The notes below the pieces were generated by a model. That model worked only from the letters and a program-made list of their open reading frames with translations. It did no database searches and was not told where the DNA came from. Source: Stephanodiscus triporus (lineage: Eukaryota; Bacillariophyta; Thalassiosirophyceae; Thalassiosirales; Thalassiosiraceae). From it: 22,339 bases of DNA. This document shows positions 1 to 8,940 of this stretch, piece after piece; the stretch's first letter is position 1, and every line of letters begins with the position of its first letter. The position numbers and the translations under genes are program-made. The DNA is taken from positions 1-22,339 of the forward strand of contig JALLAZ010000189.1 of the NCBI GenBank assembly GCA_036939755.1, given 5' to 3'.

Positions 1-1340
1 GACCCGTGATAAAAGTTGGGGGGTGAAGTGAGACTTGGCCTTCGTTTTTAGGGGGGGAAATACCTCTTTTTTGGCACTAGTGTACATTTCTCTTGTATGA
101 TAGATAATTTAGTACTTAAGATACAGTACGTTTCAACACTAAAAAAAAATGTAACAGTACATAGAAAATTGGTCCGGCTAGGATGAGAACCAGTCAAGAC
201 CACTCCAGACACGCCCTGTACCTACTATTGCGTTGGCGGGGGGCGCATATCACGCTTCCGCCTCCACGTGCTCCCACCAAAAACATAGACCATTTTTTGC
301 ATCCTTGTGCGCGCGCCGTTACTACCCAACCGTAACAGCCACTTCCCATTGTGGGTGCAGTGGGCGCGTTGACGGGGACATTGGATACATTGTTATTGAT
401 GGGTCCCTCCTTCGCCATCGCGTCGCATAAAGCGGTTGAGGCTGCAGACCTCAGCACGTCAATTTCCATTTAAACACATCAACGTGCTGTCGCAACTTGC
501 TGGCTTCTACAGCCTCCTCCAATGCACCAATCATCACACCACTTGCGGTTGCGGTGGCGACAAAGGTTGAGGTGAAAGTCACATCATGGAAAGGAGGGGG
601 GGAGGATTCAGACGGCCCGTGAATTGAGACAAGTCTCAGTTGGGAAATCATTGTGCAACAGAAAAAAAACAACAATCAGCCACTGGACTTGGATGAGGAA
701 ACTGGGGCAGCAACGGGACAGTCAAGTGGGCGGAATATAATCACGATGGCAATCGCAACAACAAACAACAACAATCAACCATTGAAAGGAGGTGTCGGAA
801 GAGGCGGTGGCAATCAAAAAGATAATGAATGGTGTGGTGGTATGATCGTGGTGCTGGTGGCAGGCGGGATGTAGACCACCGCATCATTCTTCCCTCGCAG
901 GGAACTACAGGGACCAATCAGTGATGATAATATTTTATTTTATATCGTCGTCCGCCGATGAACAATAGGTAGTATTCGGCACGATGAACGTGCTACTATT
1001 AATGATGAACATGATGGAGTTCCATAGCCCAAAGGGAGGGGGGTCGTTGGCAGCTTTCAGTGCCCACCCCTCATCGTGGACCTATCATCGCGGCATGGCA
1101 GCGAGGTTGTCCCACAGCAGCCACCACCGCCGTTGTTCCGCAGGCATCATCATTGGGGGGGGAGGGATGATGACAACGACGGCGCAGCATCAACGTCGGC
1201 AATGGCTGCGTCAGCAGCAGCAGGAGGAGCAGGATCAATTCTGTGCGCTCCCCCTGCCTAACGGAATCATGGATGTGACGACGCACGTCCTTCTCCCTTG
1301 CCCTGATTGCCTTTGCCCTTGTCCTTGTCCTTGTCCTTGC
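1..1340. other. Region without a supportable gene
   Basis: Several short reading frames occur on both strands (for example minus 194-469 and 451-651, plus 653-874 and 984-1373). None shows a recognisable domain, a convincing splice pattern or a consistent frame. The sequence holds G-runs and, near its right end, the start of a CCTTGT hexamer tract that leads into the minisatellite. A copy of the motif TACCTACTA lies at 219-227. No tRNA or rRNA signature was seen. Remnant exons of a decayed gene cannot be excluded. Confidence 0.5.
1317..1340 (+). repeat. (CCTTGT)n hexamer microsatellite
   Basis: About four copies of CCTTGT/CCTTGC stand directly before the CCTAAAATCTACCCCC block that opens minisatellite unit 1. 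The same block is preceded by a different hexamer tract in the next unit, so this junction appears to be a repeated site of hexamer expansion. Confidence 0.8.
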
Positions 1341-2350
1341 CCTAAAATCTACCCCCGACATGCACAGGAATAACACTGTAACTCTGTAAGGGTGGTCCCA
1401 CATGTCCATCCCCAGCATATCAAGGTGCTGAAACACATATCATATGATATAAGAAATGCTCTCCACAGGGGGTTAGAGGTTGAGCCTCACCCATGACATT
1501 ACATCATCACTTGGACTTGGGCTCAGTTCTACTAACATTGCCATTGCCATTGCCATTGCCATTGCCATTGCCATTGCCATTGCCATTGCCCTAAAATCTA
1601 CCCCCAGCCTACACAGGCATAAACTCTAACTCTGTAGGATGGACTCACATGTCCATCCCCAGCATATCAAGGTGCTGAAACACATATCATATGGAATAAG
1701 AAATGTTCTCCACAGGGGGTTTGAGTTTGAGCCTCACCCATGACATTACATCATCACTTGGACTTGGGCTCAGTTCTACTACCCCAAAATTCACCCCCTA
1801 CCTGCACAGGCATACCAGTGTGAGGGTGGACCCATATCCCCATCCACAGCATATTAAGGTGCTAAAACACTTTGTATACATATGATATGGATGTGGAATG
1901 CACTCCACAGGGGGTTTGAGCCTCAACCACGACATTACATCATCACTCGGGCTCAGGTCTATCCCAAAATCCCAAAAATCCCCCCATCCTGCACTGGCGT
2001 AACAGTATAAGGGTGGACCCATATGCCCATCCACAACATATCAAGGTGCTGAAACACTTTGCATACAAATGATATGGATGTGGGATGCAGTCTAAGGGGG
2101 TTTGGTGGGCCTAACAACAGACAAAACAGCAAGAATACCCACCAAAAACCCATTTTAGCTAGTAAAATGCCCACCTCCGAAGGTATATTAGCCTAAGGGT
2201 GGACCCATATGCCCATCCACAGCATACCAAGGTGCTGAAATACTTTGTGTATACATGTATGAATGTGAGATGCAGTCTTAAAGGGGTTTGGAGGGCCAAC
2301 CAACTGTCAAAACAGCATGAATACCCGCCAAAAACCCATTTTAACCTAGT
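1341..2350 (+). repeat. Mosaic ~187-bp minisatellite, five units
   Basis: The anchor AAGGTGCT recurs at 1422, 1669, 1856, 2043 and 2229, giving spacings of 247, 187, 187 and 186 bp. The longer first spacing is explained by a hexamer microsatellite inside that unit. Each unit carries a conserved core (GGGTGGACCCATATG-like, CCATCC-C-AGCATA, AAGGTGCTGAAA, then a GGGGTTTG block). Units 1-3 continue into a part containing GACATTACATCATCAC. Units 4 and 5 have a different 3' half (CAAAACAGCA..AATACCC.CCAAAAACCCATTTTA), so the array is a mosaic of two unit types. Short reading frames across it follow the repeat and are not genes. Confidence 0.9.
1536..1590 (+). repeat. (CATTGC)n hexamer microsatellite
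   Basis: About nine uninterrupted copies of CATTGC end at the CCTAAAATCTACCCCC block that opens minisatellite unit 2. The tract accounts for the extra ~60 bp between the first two units. Units 3-5 have no hexamer tract at the equivalent junction. Confidence 0.92.
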
Positions 2351-2517
2351 GAAACAAGAAAAAAACACTAATATACACGTTTCAGACATGAAAAAATATT
2401 TTTTTCAAAATCTGTCTTGATGAATATTCATACAACACACAATATCTAAAAGATTGCAGTGAGAAAAAATGGTTTTGAAGACATTTTTTCTTAGAGATTT
2501 CTCCAGTGCAGCCCCTA

Positions 2518-2589
2518 CTACCGTATTTCTCTACGAGAATCTAGGGGAAGCTAGTGGTTCCCCTAGCTTCTTGTAGAGAGATACGGTAG
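2518..2589. repeat. Long hairpin (32-bp arms, 8-nt loop)
   Basis: The left arm at 2518-2549 begins CTACCGTATTTCTCTAC and ends CTAGGGGAA. The right arm at 2558-2589 is its reverse complement except at three positions, two of which would still form G-U pairs in RNA. The loop is GCTAGTGG. The shape fits a small foldback transposon (MITE) or the stem of a hairpin RNA; nothing here decides between them. Flanking bases show no clear target-site duplication. Confidence 0.9.
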
Positions 2590-2777
2590 GAACAGTACAA
2601 AGGGAAATATCTCAATTTTTCCCTTGTCACAATTGTACTGGAGACTGTAGTAGGTAATTCCTAACCAGTTTACGCTCGCTTGCGTGTTTTTAGCAACCTT
2701 TTGGTCATTCTTGAGCCGTCAACTCACGAGCTTCTGAGTAAATTTTTGGTTTAACCAACCAGTTGAACTGGCAATAA

Positions 2778-3003
2778 ATCGTACCACAAATTGTGCAAAA
2801 ACCTCCTCAAAAACAACGTTTCAACTGCGCGACCCCCTTCCTGTGTGGCCGATAGGGATAGCTCCTCCCCCATCGCGTGCTGTCCCACAATGCATGAAAT
2901 TATCGTACCACAAATTGTGCAAAAACCTCCTCAAAAACAACGTTTTGACTGTAACCCCCTTCCTGTGTGGCCGATAGGGATAGCTCCTACAATGCATGAA
3001 ATA
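2778..3003 (+). repeat. 124-bp tandem duplication
   Basis: The block starting ATCGTACCACAAATTGTGC at 2778 recurs at 2902. Both copies run through AAAACCTCCTCAAAAACAACG, CCCCCTTCCTGTGTGGCCGA and TAGGGATAGCTCCT to ACAATGCATGAAAT. The second copy lacks about 20 bp (2869-2889 region) present in the first, and has a few substitutions. It lies just upstream of the transposase remnant and may be a subterminal repeat of that element. Confidence 0.9.
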
Positions 3004-3147
3004 ATCCCCCGATCGGCATCGAGGGTTGTCAAGAGGTCGAGAGCGATTGTTCATTCTTCTTGTTCAAATCATCATTATGGCCAGATTTCCGCCGGTTCGG
3101 GAGCTCACTGGCTGCGTCCACATAGCGCATCCGGCACCGCGCCCAAG

Positions 3148-4692
3148 ATGCATCTCAGCACTTTGGAGGTTGGCCTCCGAGACCTCATACAGTGGGCAAT
3201 GGTTACAGCGCACTTTGGATCTCGAGCTGCGCATGCCTCTCTTGCCCCGCTGATCTCACTTGTAATGATCCTCGTACACAACGGTAGACACGAGCACGCT
3301 GCAGTGGCTGCAAATATTCTCCTTCTTCAAGTGAGAAAATATCAGTTCAACTCCAACCAATTTGAGGACTTCTTTTGTGCAGATCATTAGCTGTTTGATA
3401 TTCCACCAGATGGGTTGGCTAATCATAACTTGCAGCTCCTAGATCGACAGTTCCTTGTAATTGAAAACTAGAGTGATCAACAATGCTACCAATATACTGG
3501 CTTCTTCCAGAACCAGCTGTGCCAAATATATCAACTTTTTTGCCTAGAGGAAGTGGCTGATGAGGAGCCTCACATCGGATACATTGCAGTTCCCAACGGC
3601 CAGGGTAAACACCATAAAATTCATCCGGAGGAGATATTTCTATTCTTTATGTCAAGGATGAGGATGGGGATCGACAAGAAAAAATTATGTGCCTTCTTGT
3701 TTGGTGGATGTGCCTCTAGGTGGAGTCATGGTTGGGACTGGATTCTGAGGTACCTTGACAATCGATACTCACGAACAGTATCACATCAGAAGCTGGAGGA
3801 TTTTGTTGATGACTTCCCCCATTTTTACGATGCAATCTCAGGATTCATGCAAAAAGATTTCACGCAACACTAAGCTGATGGAAATGGAAAGGATGCTGAT
3901 GGTCTAAATTTCTGCCCGATTCCAATTTTTGGTTTCATTGATTGCTCCATTGACAAGATTTGTTGCCCATTTTCTGGACCGGATGGGGATTACATTGGTG
4001 CCCCTAGCAAACCAAACAAGGATATCTACCAGTGCTCAGTCTATACAGGCTACAAAAAATGTCATGACATGAAAGTTGAGACGGTGCTGCTTCCAAATGG
4101 TATCATGACACTCTTTGGTCCTGTTTCTGCTCGTAATCATGATACAAGTGGAGTTTTACAGATGAGTCAGCTTGATCATTTCCTGTCGGTGCTCCAGCAG
4201 GAAAAAGATTCTGTGTATTTGGCGTTTGGAGATGGAGCGTATAATGCACATTACTTGAATTGTAAGTTGATCAATCCTCTGTTGTAATTTGCTGATCATT
4301 TGATTGTTGTTTCTGATGGCAAGTCATCCATTCTCCATCCTCTCTACTCCTTCAAAGGCATCCAAAGTTACTTTGTACCTATTGTTCAGGGTGCTGAATT
4401 TTCCGATGCTGAGAAACTATGCAAGAACAAACAAATGAAAACTGTCCGGCAAACAATTGAGCATTGCTATGGTGGAGATATCAAGAATTTACTTCATATT
4501 TGCAACCGGCCTGATAGTGTGAAGCTTGGATACAAGATGAATGAGGATGATGAATCACCAACTGCTTTGTGACAACTCAGGATGTGTCACTTGTTGATGA
4601 ATATTTATGTTTGCTTGAATGGAAATAAGGCATCGAGTTACAGAAAGTTTGACTGTCGGCCGCCGAAGTTGAGAGATTACTTAGCATTGTAA
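3148..4692 (+). pseudogene. PIF/Harbinger-type DDE transposase, disrupted
   Basis: One frame stays related to a transposase from about 3148 (in-frame ATG, true start uncertain) to TAA at 4690, but contains five stops: TAG 3388, TAG 3469, TAA 3871, TAA 4285 and TGA 4570. The family is recognised from the three DDE blocks of the DDE_Tnp_4 fold: FGFIDCS around 3930-3950 (first Asp), LPNGI..LFGPVSARNHD around 4087-4140 followed by FGDGAY near 4230 (second Asp), and TIEHCYGGDIKNLL near 4454 (Glu). The C-terminus PPKLRDYLAL just before 4690 also looks native, so the TGA at 4570 is internal as well. The conserved frame continues across all five stops, so decay is by nonsense changes without indels. 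The enzyme would excise and reinsert its element; this copy cannot make it. A convergent partner ORF follows. Confidence 0.82.
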
Positions 4693-4860
4693 CTAACTAT
4701 TCTAGGTTGCATATTACTAATGACTGATGATCAAAATAATTGTGTGTAAATAGTATATTATGTTCTAGAACTATTATGATGATATTATCATATATCACAG
4801 CAGGTGGAATACATTGCAATAACAAAATATACCATGAGGATTGATGTGTTGTGCTATGAA

Positions 4861-6072
4861 TCAGAGCACGTCGCGTTCAGCTTCGAGTGCTTCAGTTTTT
4901 TCCAGAATATGCACATATGGCATGCCCAACTCCTTCTTATTCTCGAGCCTGTTCAGTTGCTCTACCCTGTCCTTCTTCTGCTTCCCAGGAGAGCCTTTCA
5001 AGCTAGCCGTCAAATTGCCAACAATATTCTCCAGATTTGTTGCCTCAGTACGATGTGCAACAAAAAGGCTGTCAATGGTGTCTTGAGTATCGGTGTGCCT
5101 TTTCTGCTTTTTCTTCTCACCAGGACCAAAGTATGTTTCGGAAACACCCGCGGCCGCAGCTGCGGCATTCGCGCGATCCTCTGCTGCCATCATAGCACGA
5201 GCGGTAAGGACTGGGTTCCTACTTGCACCAGCTGTAGCAGCACCAGCAGCGGCATTGAGTTCAGGAATCACTGGGGCAGCTGGATAAAGTAAATTAATAA
5301 AGAGAATAAATATTAATAATATAAATATTGCACGATGTACAATATGAAAAGGCAGGAAGTACTCACCTCCCCCGCGTAGGGATACCCCACCCGATGAAGC
5401 AGAAGGATTGCCAGCTGTAGAAGGGGTAATCAAGCTGGGTACACCACGCAACCCAAGCTGCATCTCAGCTGCCTCATTTTCACCACGCACCTCCTCATCC
5501 TTCTTCTTCTTTGCAGCTGCCGCTGCAGCATGAGCATTCTCAGCCGTCTTCAATTTGAGCATTATTATGCTGGAGAGAATCTCCGCTTCCGATGGCTCCT
5601 CCCCATTAGCGCCACTTGCTTTGTATTTCTCCGCGTCTGACTTAATGCCAGCAAAAATTATACCCCTAAAATCATATCCAGGAGCACTACTCTTGAGTAA
5701 CATGAAATTCTTCATAATTCCATTATCTGCAAAACAATCGTTGTAGAAAGTATTCCACACAGTTGATCTCATACGCTGGCTGACGATGATGTGAATTTTT
5801 TGACGAATAAGTACCCCAGCAAGAACAGCGTGCAAATGATCATATTTACTTTCCTTAATTTCCTTCTTGGAAGGCAAGGAAAGTGTCCTTGTGACAGCGA
5901 CAGCATTTGCAGCAACAGCGTTGGCAGCAACAGCGTTGGCAGCGTTGGCAGCGACATCAGCAACGGAAACAGTGAAGGCAGCATTGGTGGTGGAGGAGTT
6001 AGCCGGTGTAGCAGTTGTTACACCAACAATCTGCACATTGTCATATTCCGGTAGACTTGGGATAGACGACAT
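4861..6072 (-). CDS. Probable Harbinger accessory protein, Ala-rich, one intron
   Basis: The gene starts at ATG 6072 (MSSIPSLPEYDN) and ends at TGA 4861. An 87-nt intron at 5366-5280 (GTGAGT..CAG on the minus strand) is AT-rich and happens to be open in frame; removing it joins LRGG to AAPVIPELN and leaves 374 aa. Visible parts in order: an Ala/Asn/Val repeat at about residues 38-60 (15-nt repeats of GCAACAGCGTTGGCA type in the DNA), a helical Trp-containing region with VWNTFYNDCF and YDFRGIIFAGIKSDAEKYKA, an Ala/Lys-rich stretch (AAAAAAKKKKDEE), a second Ala-rich region, and a charged C-terminus likely to form a coiled coil. No catalytic motif is seen. Its place opposite the transposase suggests the element's second, DNA-binding-type protein; this is inferred from context. 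A host gene is the alternative. Confidence 0.6.
   Translation of the reverse strand: MSSIPSLPEYDNVQIVGVTTATPANSSTTNAAFTVSVADVAANAANAVAANAVAANAVAVTRTLSLPSKKEIKESKYDHLHAVLAGVLIRQKIHIIVSQRMRSTVWNTFYNDCFADNGIMKNFMLLKSSAPGYDFRGIIFAGIKSDAEKYKASGANGEEPSEAEILSSIIMLKLKTAENAHAAAAAAKKKKDEEVRGENEAAEMQLGLRGVPSLITPSTAGNPSASSGGVSLRGGGEYFLPFHIVHRAIFILLIFILFINLLYPAAPVIPELNAAAGAATAGASRNPVLTARAMMAAEDRANAAAAAAGVSETYFGPGEKKKQKRHTDTQDTIDSLFVAHRTEATNLENIVGNLTASLKGSPGKQKKDRVEQLNRLENKKELGMPYVHILEKTEALEAERDVL
5280..5366 (-). other. Intron of the accessory ORF (87 nt, in-frame)
   Basis: The minus-strand donor GTGAGT begins at 5366 and the acceptor ATCCAG ends at 5280. The segment is strongly AT-rich against a GC-balanced exon, and its translation is a hydrophobic stretch unlike the rest of the protein. 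The length is a multiple of three with no stop, so a gene caller could keep it as coding sequence. Confidence 0.8.
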
Positions 6073-6644
6073 CTTGGTGAGCAATGCGATTCTTATGAGA
6101 GAGGGAGAGAGCAGAGGATGATCCCCAGGGGAGTGGATGGAAGGACGGGGAGGAGGGATGTATTGATTCCTCCTTCAGGAACTGGACTCAAACGAAGCAG
6201 TTCAGTTCAGCAAAAATCGGCTTTTTTTGCTGAACTGGACTGCATTTTTGGCAGTTCACTGCTTGATTTTTCAGTGGACTTGAGGTTGAAGTGACCCGAG
6301 AGATGTCCCTGCCAAAATTGAGTGCCACATTGCTGAACTGGACTCAGAAGTGTCCGGTTAAACCTCTCTACCTACTATTCTTGAAGGGAGTATTTTTTGG
6401 GGAAATAGGACTTCGGAAAATAGTTGTCGTGAGAAAGAATTTGGAGGCTATGTGGGAATTAGTACAGACATGTGAGTGAAGGGGAGGGACCATGGCGGAG
6501 CCTGCGTTGAGAGGTTGTCGTTCTATCTACGATACCCCCCTGTTCTTTCGCGGCGTAAATAAAAGAAAATCGTTGGTCTCCAAGATTACAAGAGAGATAA
6601 AACGTCATTAGTACCATACACGAGACGCAATTGTTTGGAGCATC
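6073..6644. other. Intergenic region between divergent genes
   Basis: This 572-bp interval separates the start of the minus-strand accessory ORF from the start of the HSF gene. It contains the 6197-6243 hairpin, direct copies of GAACTGGACT, a reverse copy of TAGTAGGTA at 6369-6377 and no convincing coding sequence. The right-hand part should hold the HSF promoter; an in-frame TAG at 6609 limits that gene's start to ATG 6645. Confidence 0.6.
6197..6243. repeat. Hairpin with GAACTGGAC-type repeats
   Basis: GCAGTTCAGTTCAGCAAAAA at 6197-6216 pairs with the reverse complement ending GCTGAACTGGACTGC at 6243, with one mismatch and a short loop. The same GAACTGGACT core appears as direct copies near 6179 and near 6336. 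The cluster sits between the accessory ORF's start and the HSF gene, and could be the subterminal region of the transposon. Confidence 0.8.
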
Positions 6645-7815
6645 ATGCCTGAGAAGAGTGGTGCTGGCAAGTTCTTCCCAAGCAAGCTCCGCGTCATGCT
6701 TGACCAAGTTGACAGGCTTGGGTTGAGCCGCGGGGCATCATGGTGAGTGCCGCGAACATTCCTCCGGTCACAATAGTACAACGCAATTCATAACCTTTAT
6801 TTTACCGATGACAACAGGGTGTCAGAGGGCCGCGCCTTCGCTATTCACGACCCAGATGTATTCATGACGGATATTGCCCCTCATTTTTTCGAAAAGCAGA
6901 GTTGCATTCGTTCCTTCCATCGCCAACTCAGTATCTGGGTGAGTTCGTATTGCAATGTCGTCGTCGTCTCGTTGATCACTAATCCATCGTTTTCGCCCCT
7001 CCGACTTTCATTTCCTCGTCTTCTCTTTTATATCTCTTACGCCGTAGGGGTTTTTGCGTCTTGAAAAAGATGTGGCGGGGAGAGGGGTTTGGCATCACAA
7101 GTATTTCATCCAAGATAAGCCCGAGATGATCAAGCTCATCAAGCGAGTTCCCGTAAAGAAACCCAAGCAAACTGTGCCGACGTCTAAAGGCCAGCTTCGG
7201 GACTATACTAAGTATCGGCTGTCGTCGTACCCTCAGACAGTCAATGACCACGTGACGGCAATAAACTCCTTGCGAGTGCCCCAGTCACATCACAACGGTG
7301 GGGCAAGCGGCCTCGCATCTGACTTTTTGTCATCACATTCTATGCGTCATCCTCCTCCTCTACATTATCCTGATCGCCTCGATTTTTTATCAGCACTCGC
7401 AAGTCGACTGCCTCCAGCTTTACCTCCAAGGTATTTTGCTGCGCACAATGCTCGCGGTGCATCTTCCATCGTCTCCGATCAATCCCGCATGTATCGAGTG
7501 AGCCTCCTCCAACACCAAGCACTCCTCGCTGGAGGCAGCCCACTTCTCCCCCCTGGTGGCGATGGCATTGGTGAGGCGGCACAACAGATGATTGCCTGTA
7601 GGAATAACCCTTCTTCCCGGAATCCGATTGGGCATTGGGACAGTAATATCGACACGGCAATACTTGAGTACATCCGTGATTCGCGCCACCAAGGCATCCC
7701 CTCTCCCTGTATTAATTCGGTGGATTTGAGGCGCTACGTCATGTCCGCCATAGCAAGGCGTAATTTTTACCCCCAGCCGCCACCTTACGACGGCGGAGGC
7801 GGATGCATCTTGTAA
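6645..7815 (+). CDS. Heat-shock-factor-type transcription factor
   Basis: Three exons: 6645-6742, 6818-6938 and 7048-7815, with introns 6743-6817 and 6939-7047, both with GTGAGT donors. The joins are clean (split TGG codon, then phase 0) and give 328 aa. Residues about 9-105 form an HSF DNA-binding domain: KFFPSKLRVML at the start, then GRAFAIHDPDVF, the recognition-helix segment SFHRQLSIWGFLRLEKD, and WHHKYFIQDKP followed by IKLIKRVPVKK. Such domains bind inverted nGAAn repeats. ATG 6645 is chosen because an in-frame TAG lies 36 nt upstream. The remaining ~220 residues are rich in Pro, His and Ser, with no evident heptad-repeat (HR-A/B) trimerisation region. Diatoms have large HSF families, so the specific target or stress role cannot be assigned. 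Confidence 0.88.
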
Positions 7816-8298
7816 ATAAATCGAGAGGGGCATCCGTAGTGATAGTATTGTTCGTCCCTCTGTGGCAAGCTGAATAGTAAAGGATTCATTAATAACAAAT
7901 ATTTTATGCTATCAACAATAACACCTCGCTCATGCCATCGTCACGGCCACCGAGCGTGTCTCCGTGTATTTTGATTGTCGCGTCAAAACAAAGCATCGCC
8001 GATCATGATGTCATCCCATCTCCTCCCAACATTTTGGCCGATAGGCCGACAGGATCAAGCGAGGGGGTATCGTACTCTCTACTCTACTCTACATAGATAC
8101 TACGTACTTTGTACTTTCTCTCTACTTTAGAGCAGGGGTACATCATACGATACCTACTTCCACATTAGAGTACGATATGTACAACATGCCATACTCCTCT
8201 CACAGACTCGACTCCGACGAAAAACGCTGCCATCTCTCGAGTTATGCGCAACAACGCCATAATATCTTTCTCTCTATTCACAACGCCCCTCAAACTCA
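7816..8298. other. Intergenic region upstream of the lumen-protein gene
   Basis: No gene is seen. The right half has a simple-sequence run of CTCTACT-type repeats (about 8080-8130) and a reverse copy of AAGTAGGTA at 8151-8159, 140 bp before the next ATG. The left part is the 3' flank of the HSF gene and is AT-rich around 7880-7920, where polyadenylation is likely. Confidence 0.5.
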
Positions 8299-8748
8299 AT
8301 GAAGATGAAATATTACACAGCTGCGGCTCTATCGTTCGTCCTCTCGCCCCTCGCCTGGGTTGCATCGGGATTTCAGCTATCGCCGATGATGAACCCTCGC
8401 CATCGCGAAGCTGCCATCACGATGACATCGACCAAGAAGATGGGACTGGAGGTGATCTCCCGGCGTCGAGTCCTCGAAACGTCCTTCGTCGGGGGAGTCG
8501 TTGCCGCCGCGTTGATCGTCTCGAATCCCTCCCCAGCCGACGCCGTCTGCTGTCACAACAAGAGAATACGGGACAAACGAATACAGCAGCAGCAGCTGCG
8601 CCAGCAGTTTCAATTGCTCGGACGGCGGCGGGACATCACTCAAGTGGGCTCGTCTCTGTCATATCATCGGCGTGGTATTGCTTCCGCGATAATGGCGCCG
8701 ACTAGTGGCGGAGAAGGGGCGCAATGTGCATTGACTGCTGGAGAATAA
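8299..8748 (+). CDS. Thylakoid-lumen preprotein (Tat type), mature part unrecognised
   Basis: The single-exon ORF of 149 aa starts at ATG 8299. The N-terminus has a three-part targeting layout. Residues 1-24 form a signal peptide ending ASG, followed by Phe (ASG-FQL), the position needed for import into secondary plastids. A short basic, Ser/Thr-containing transit stretch follows. Then a twin-arginine thylakoid signal (ISRRRVLETSFVGG, a hydrophobic VVAAALIV, and PADA as the cleavage site) runs to about residue 77. The remaining ~70 residues (CCHNKRIRDKR onward, Gln-rich) match no lumen protein I know and are strongly basic. Either the mature protein is small and lineage-specific, or the true 3' part lies in another frame through an unseen intron or base error. 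The gene converges with the ABC-F gene 192 bp away. Confidence 0.65.
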   Translation: MKMKYYTAAALSFVLSPLAWVASGFQLSPMMNPRHREAAITMTSTKKMGLEVISRRRVLETSFVGGVVAAALIVSNPSPADAVCCHNKRIRDKRIQQQQLRQQFQLLGRRRDITQVGSSLSYHRRGIASAIMAPTSGGEGAQCALTAGE

Positions 8749-8940
8749 AATGTTGAAATGAATATACGCTAAGATACTTACGCGACTGCCCTTCAGGTGT
8801 GGCATTTTTATTGACGATTGCAGCTCTTATGATTAATTGTTGTTTCAAGACATTTATAGTTGATTGAAAAGCGGTGGCGTTCAATAGTAAAGAAACTCAA
8901 AAAGCCTCTGCCGATTCATGTTTTCGCTTACTTTTACTCC

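Larger units (their letters stand above)
2351..3147. other. Repeat-rich interval before the transposase remnant
   Basis: There is no gene here that can be supported. The interval holds the 2518-2589 hairpin, a short pairing of GTACAA (about 2595) with TTGTAC (about 2633), the 13-bp palindrome CCAGTTGAACTGG (about 2759) and the 124-bp tandem duplication at 2778-3003. The transposase frame is open from 2791, but the duplication makes coding before about 3148 doubtful. Confidence 0.55.
3148..6243. mobile_element. Degenerate PIF/Harbinger-like DNA transposon (extent approximate)
   Basis: The span joins the broken DDE transposase (+) and a convergent ORF (-) whose 3' ends lie 168 bp apart. PIF/Harbinger elements typically carry a transposase plus a separate Myb/SANT-like protein, and this arrangement fits that. 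The ends are not settled. Inverted copies of TAGTAGGTA at 2648-2656 and 6369-6377 flank the unit, and GAACTGGAC-type motifs lie on its right side, but I found no long terminal inverted repeat and no clear 3-bp target duplication. Confidence 0.6.

Noticed and set aside
984..1373. 129-aa plus-strand ORF
   Set aside because: Its C-terminus is a CPCPCP run made by the hexamer microsatellite and it ends inside the minisatellite; the rest shows no domain.
3148..4692. TAA/TAG read as Gln (ciliate-type code) in the transposase
   Set aside because: The first four stops would fit, but TGA at 4570 is also internal to the conserved frame, and every other gene in the window uses TAA and TGA as ordinary stops with the standard code.
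7795..7815. C-terminal prenylation signal on the HSF protein (GGCIL)
   Set aside because: The Cys is third from the end, not fourth, so it does not fit a CaaX box.
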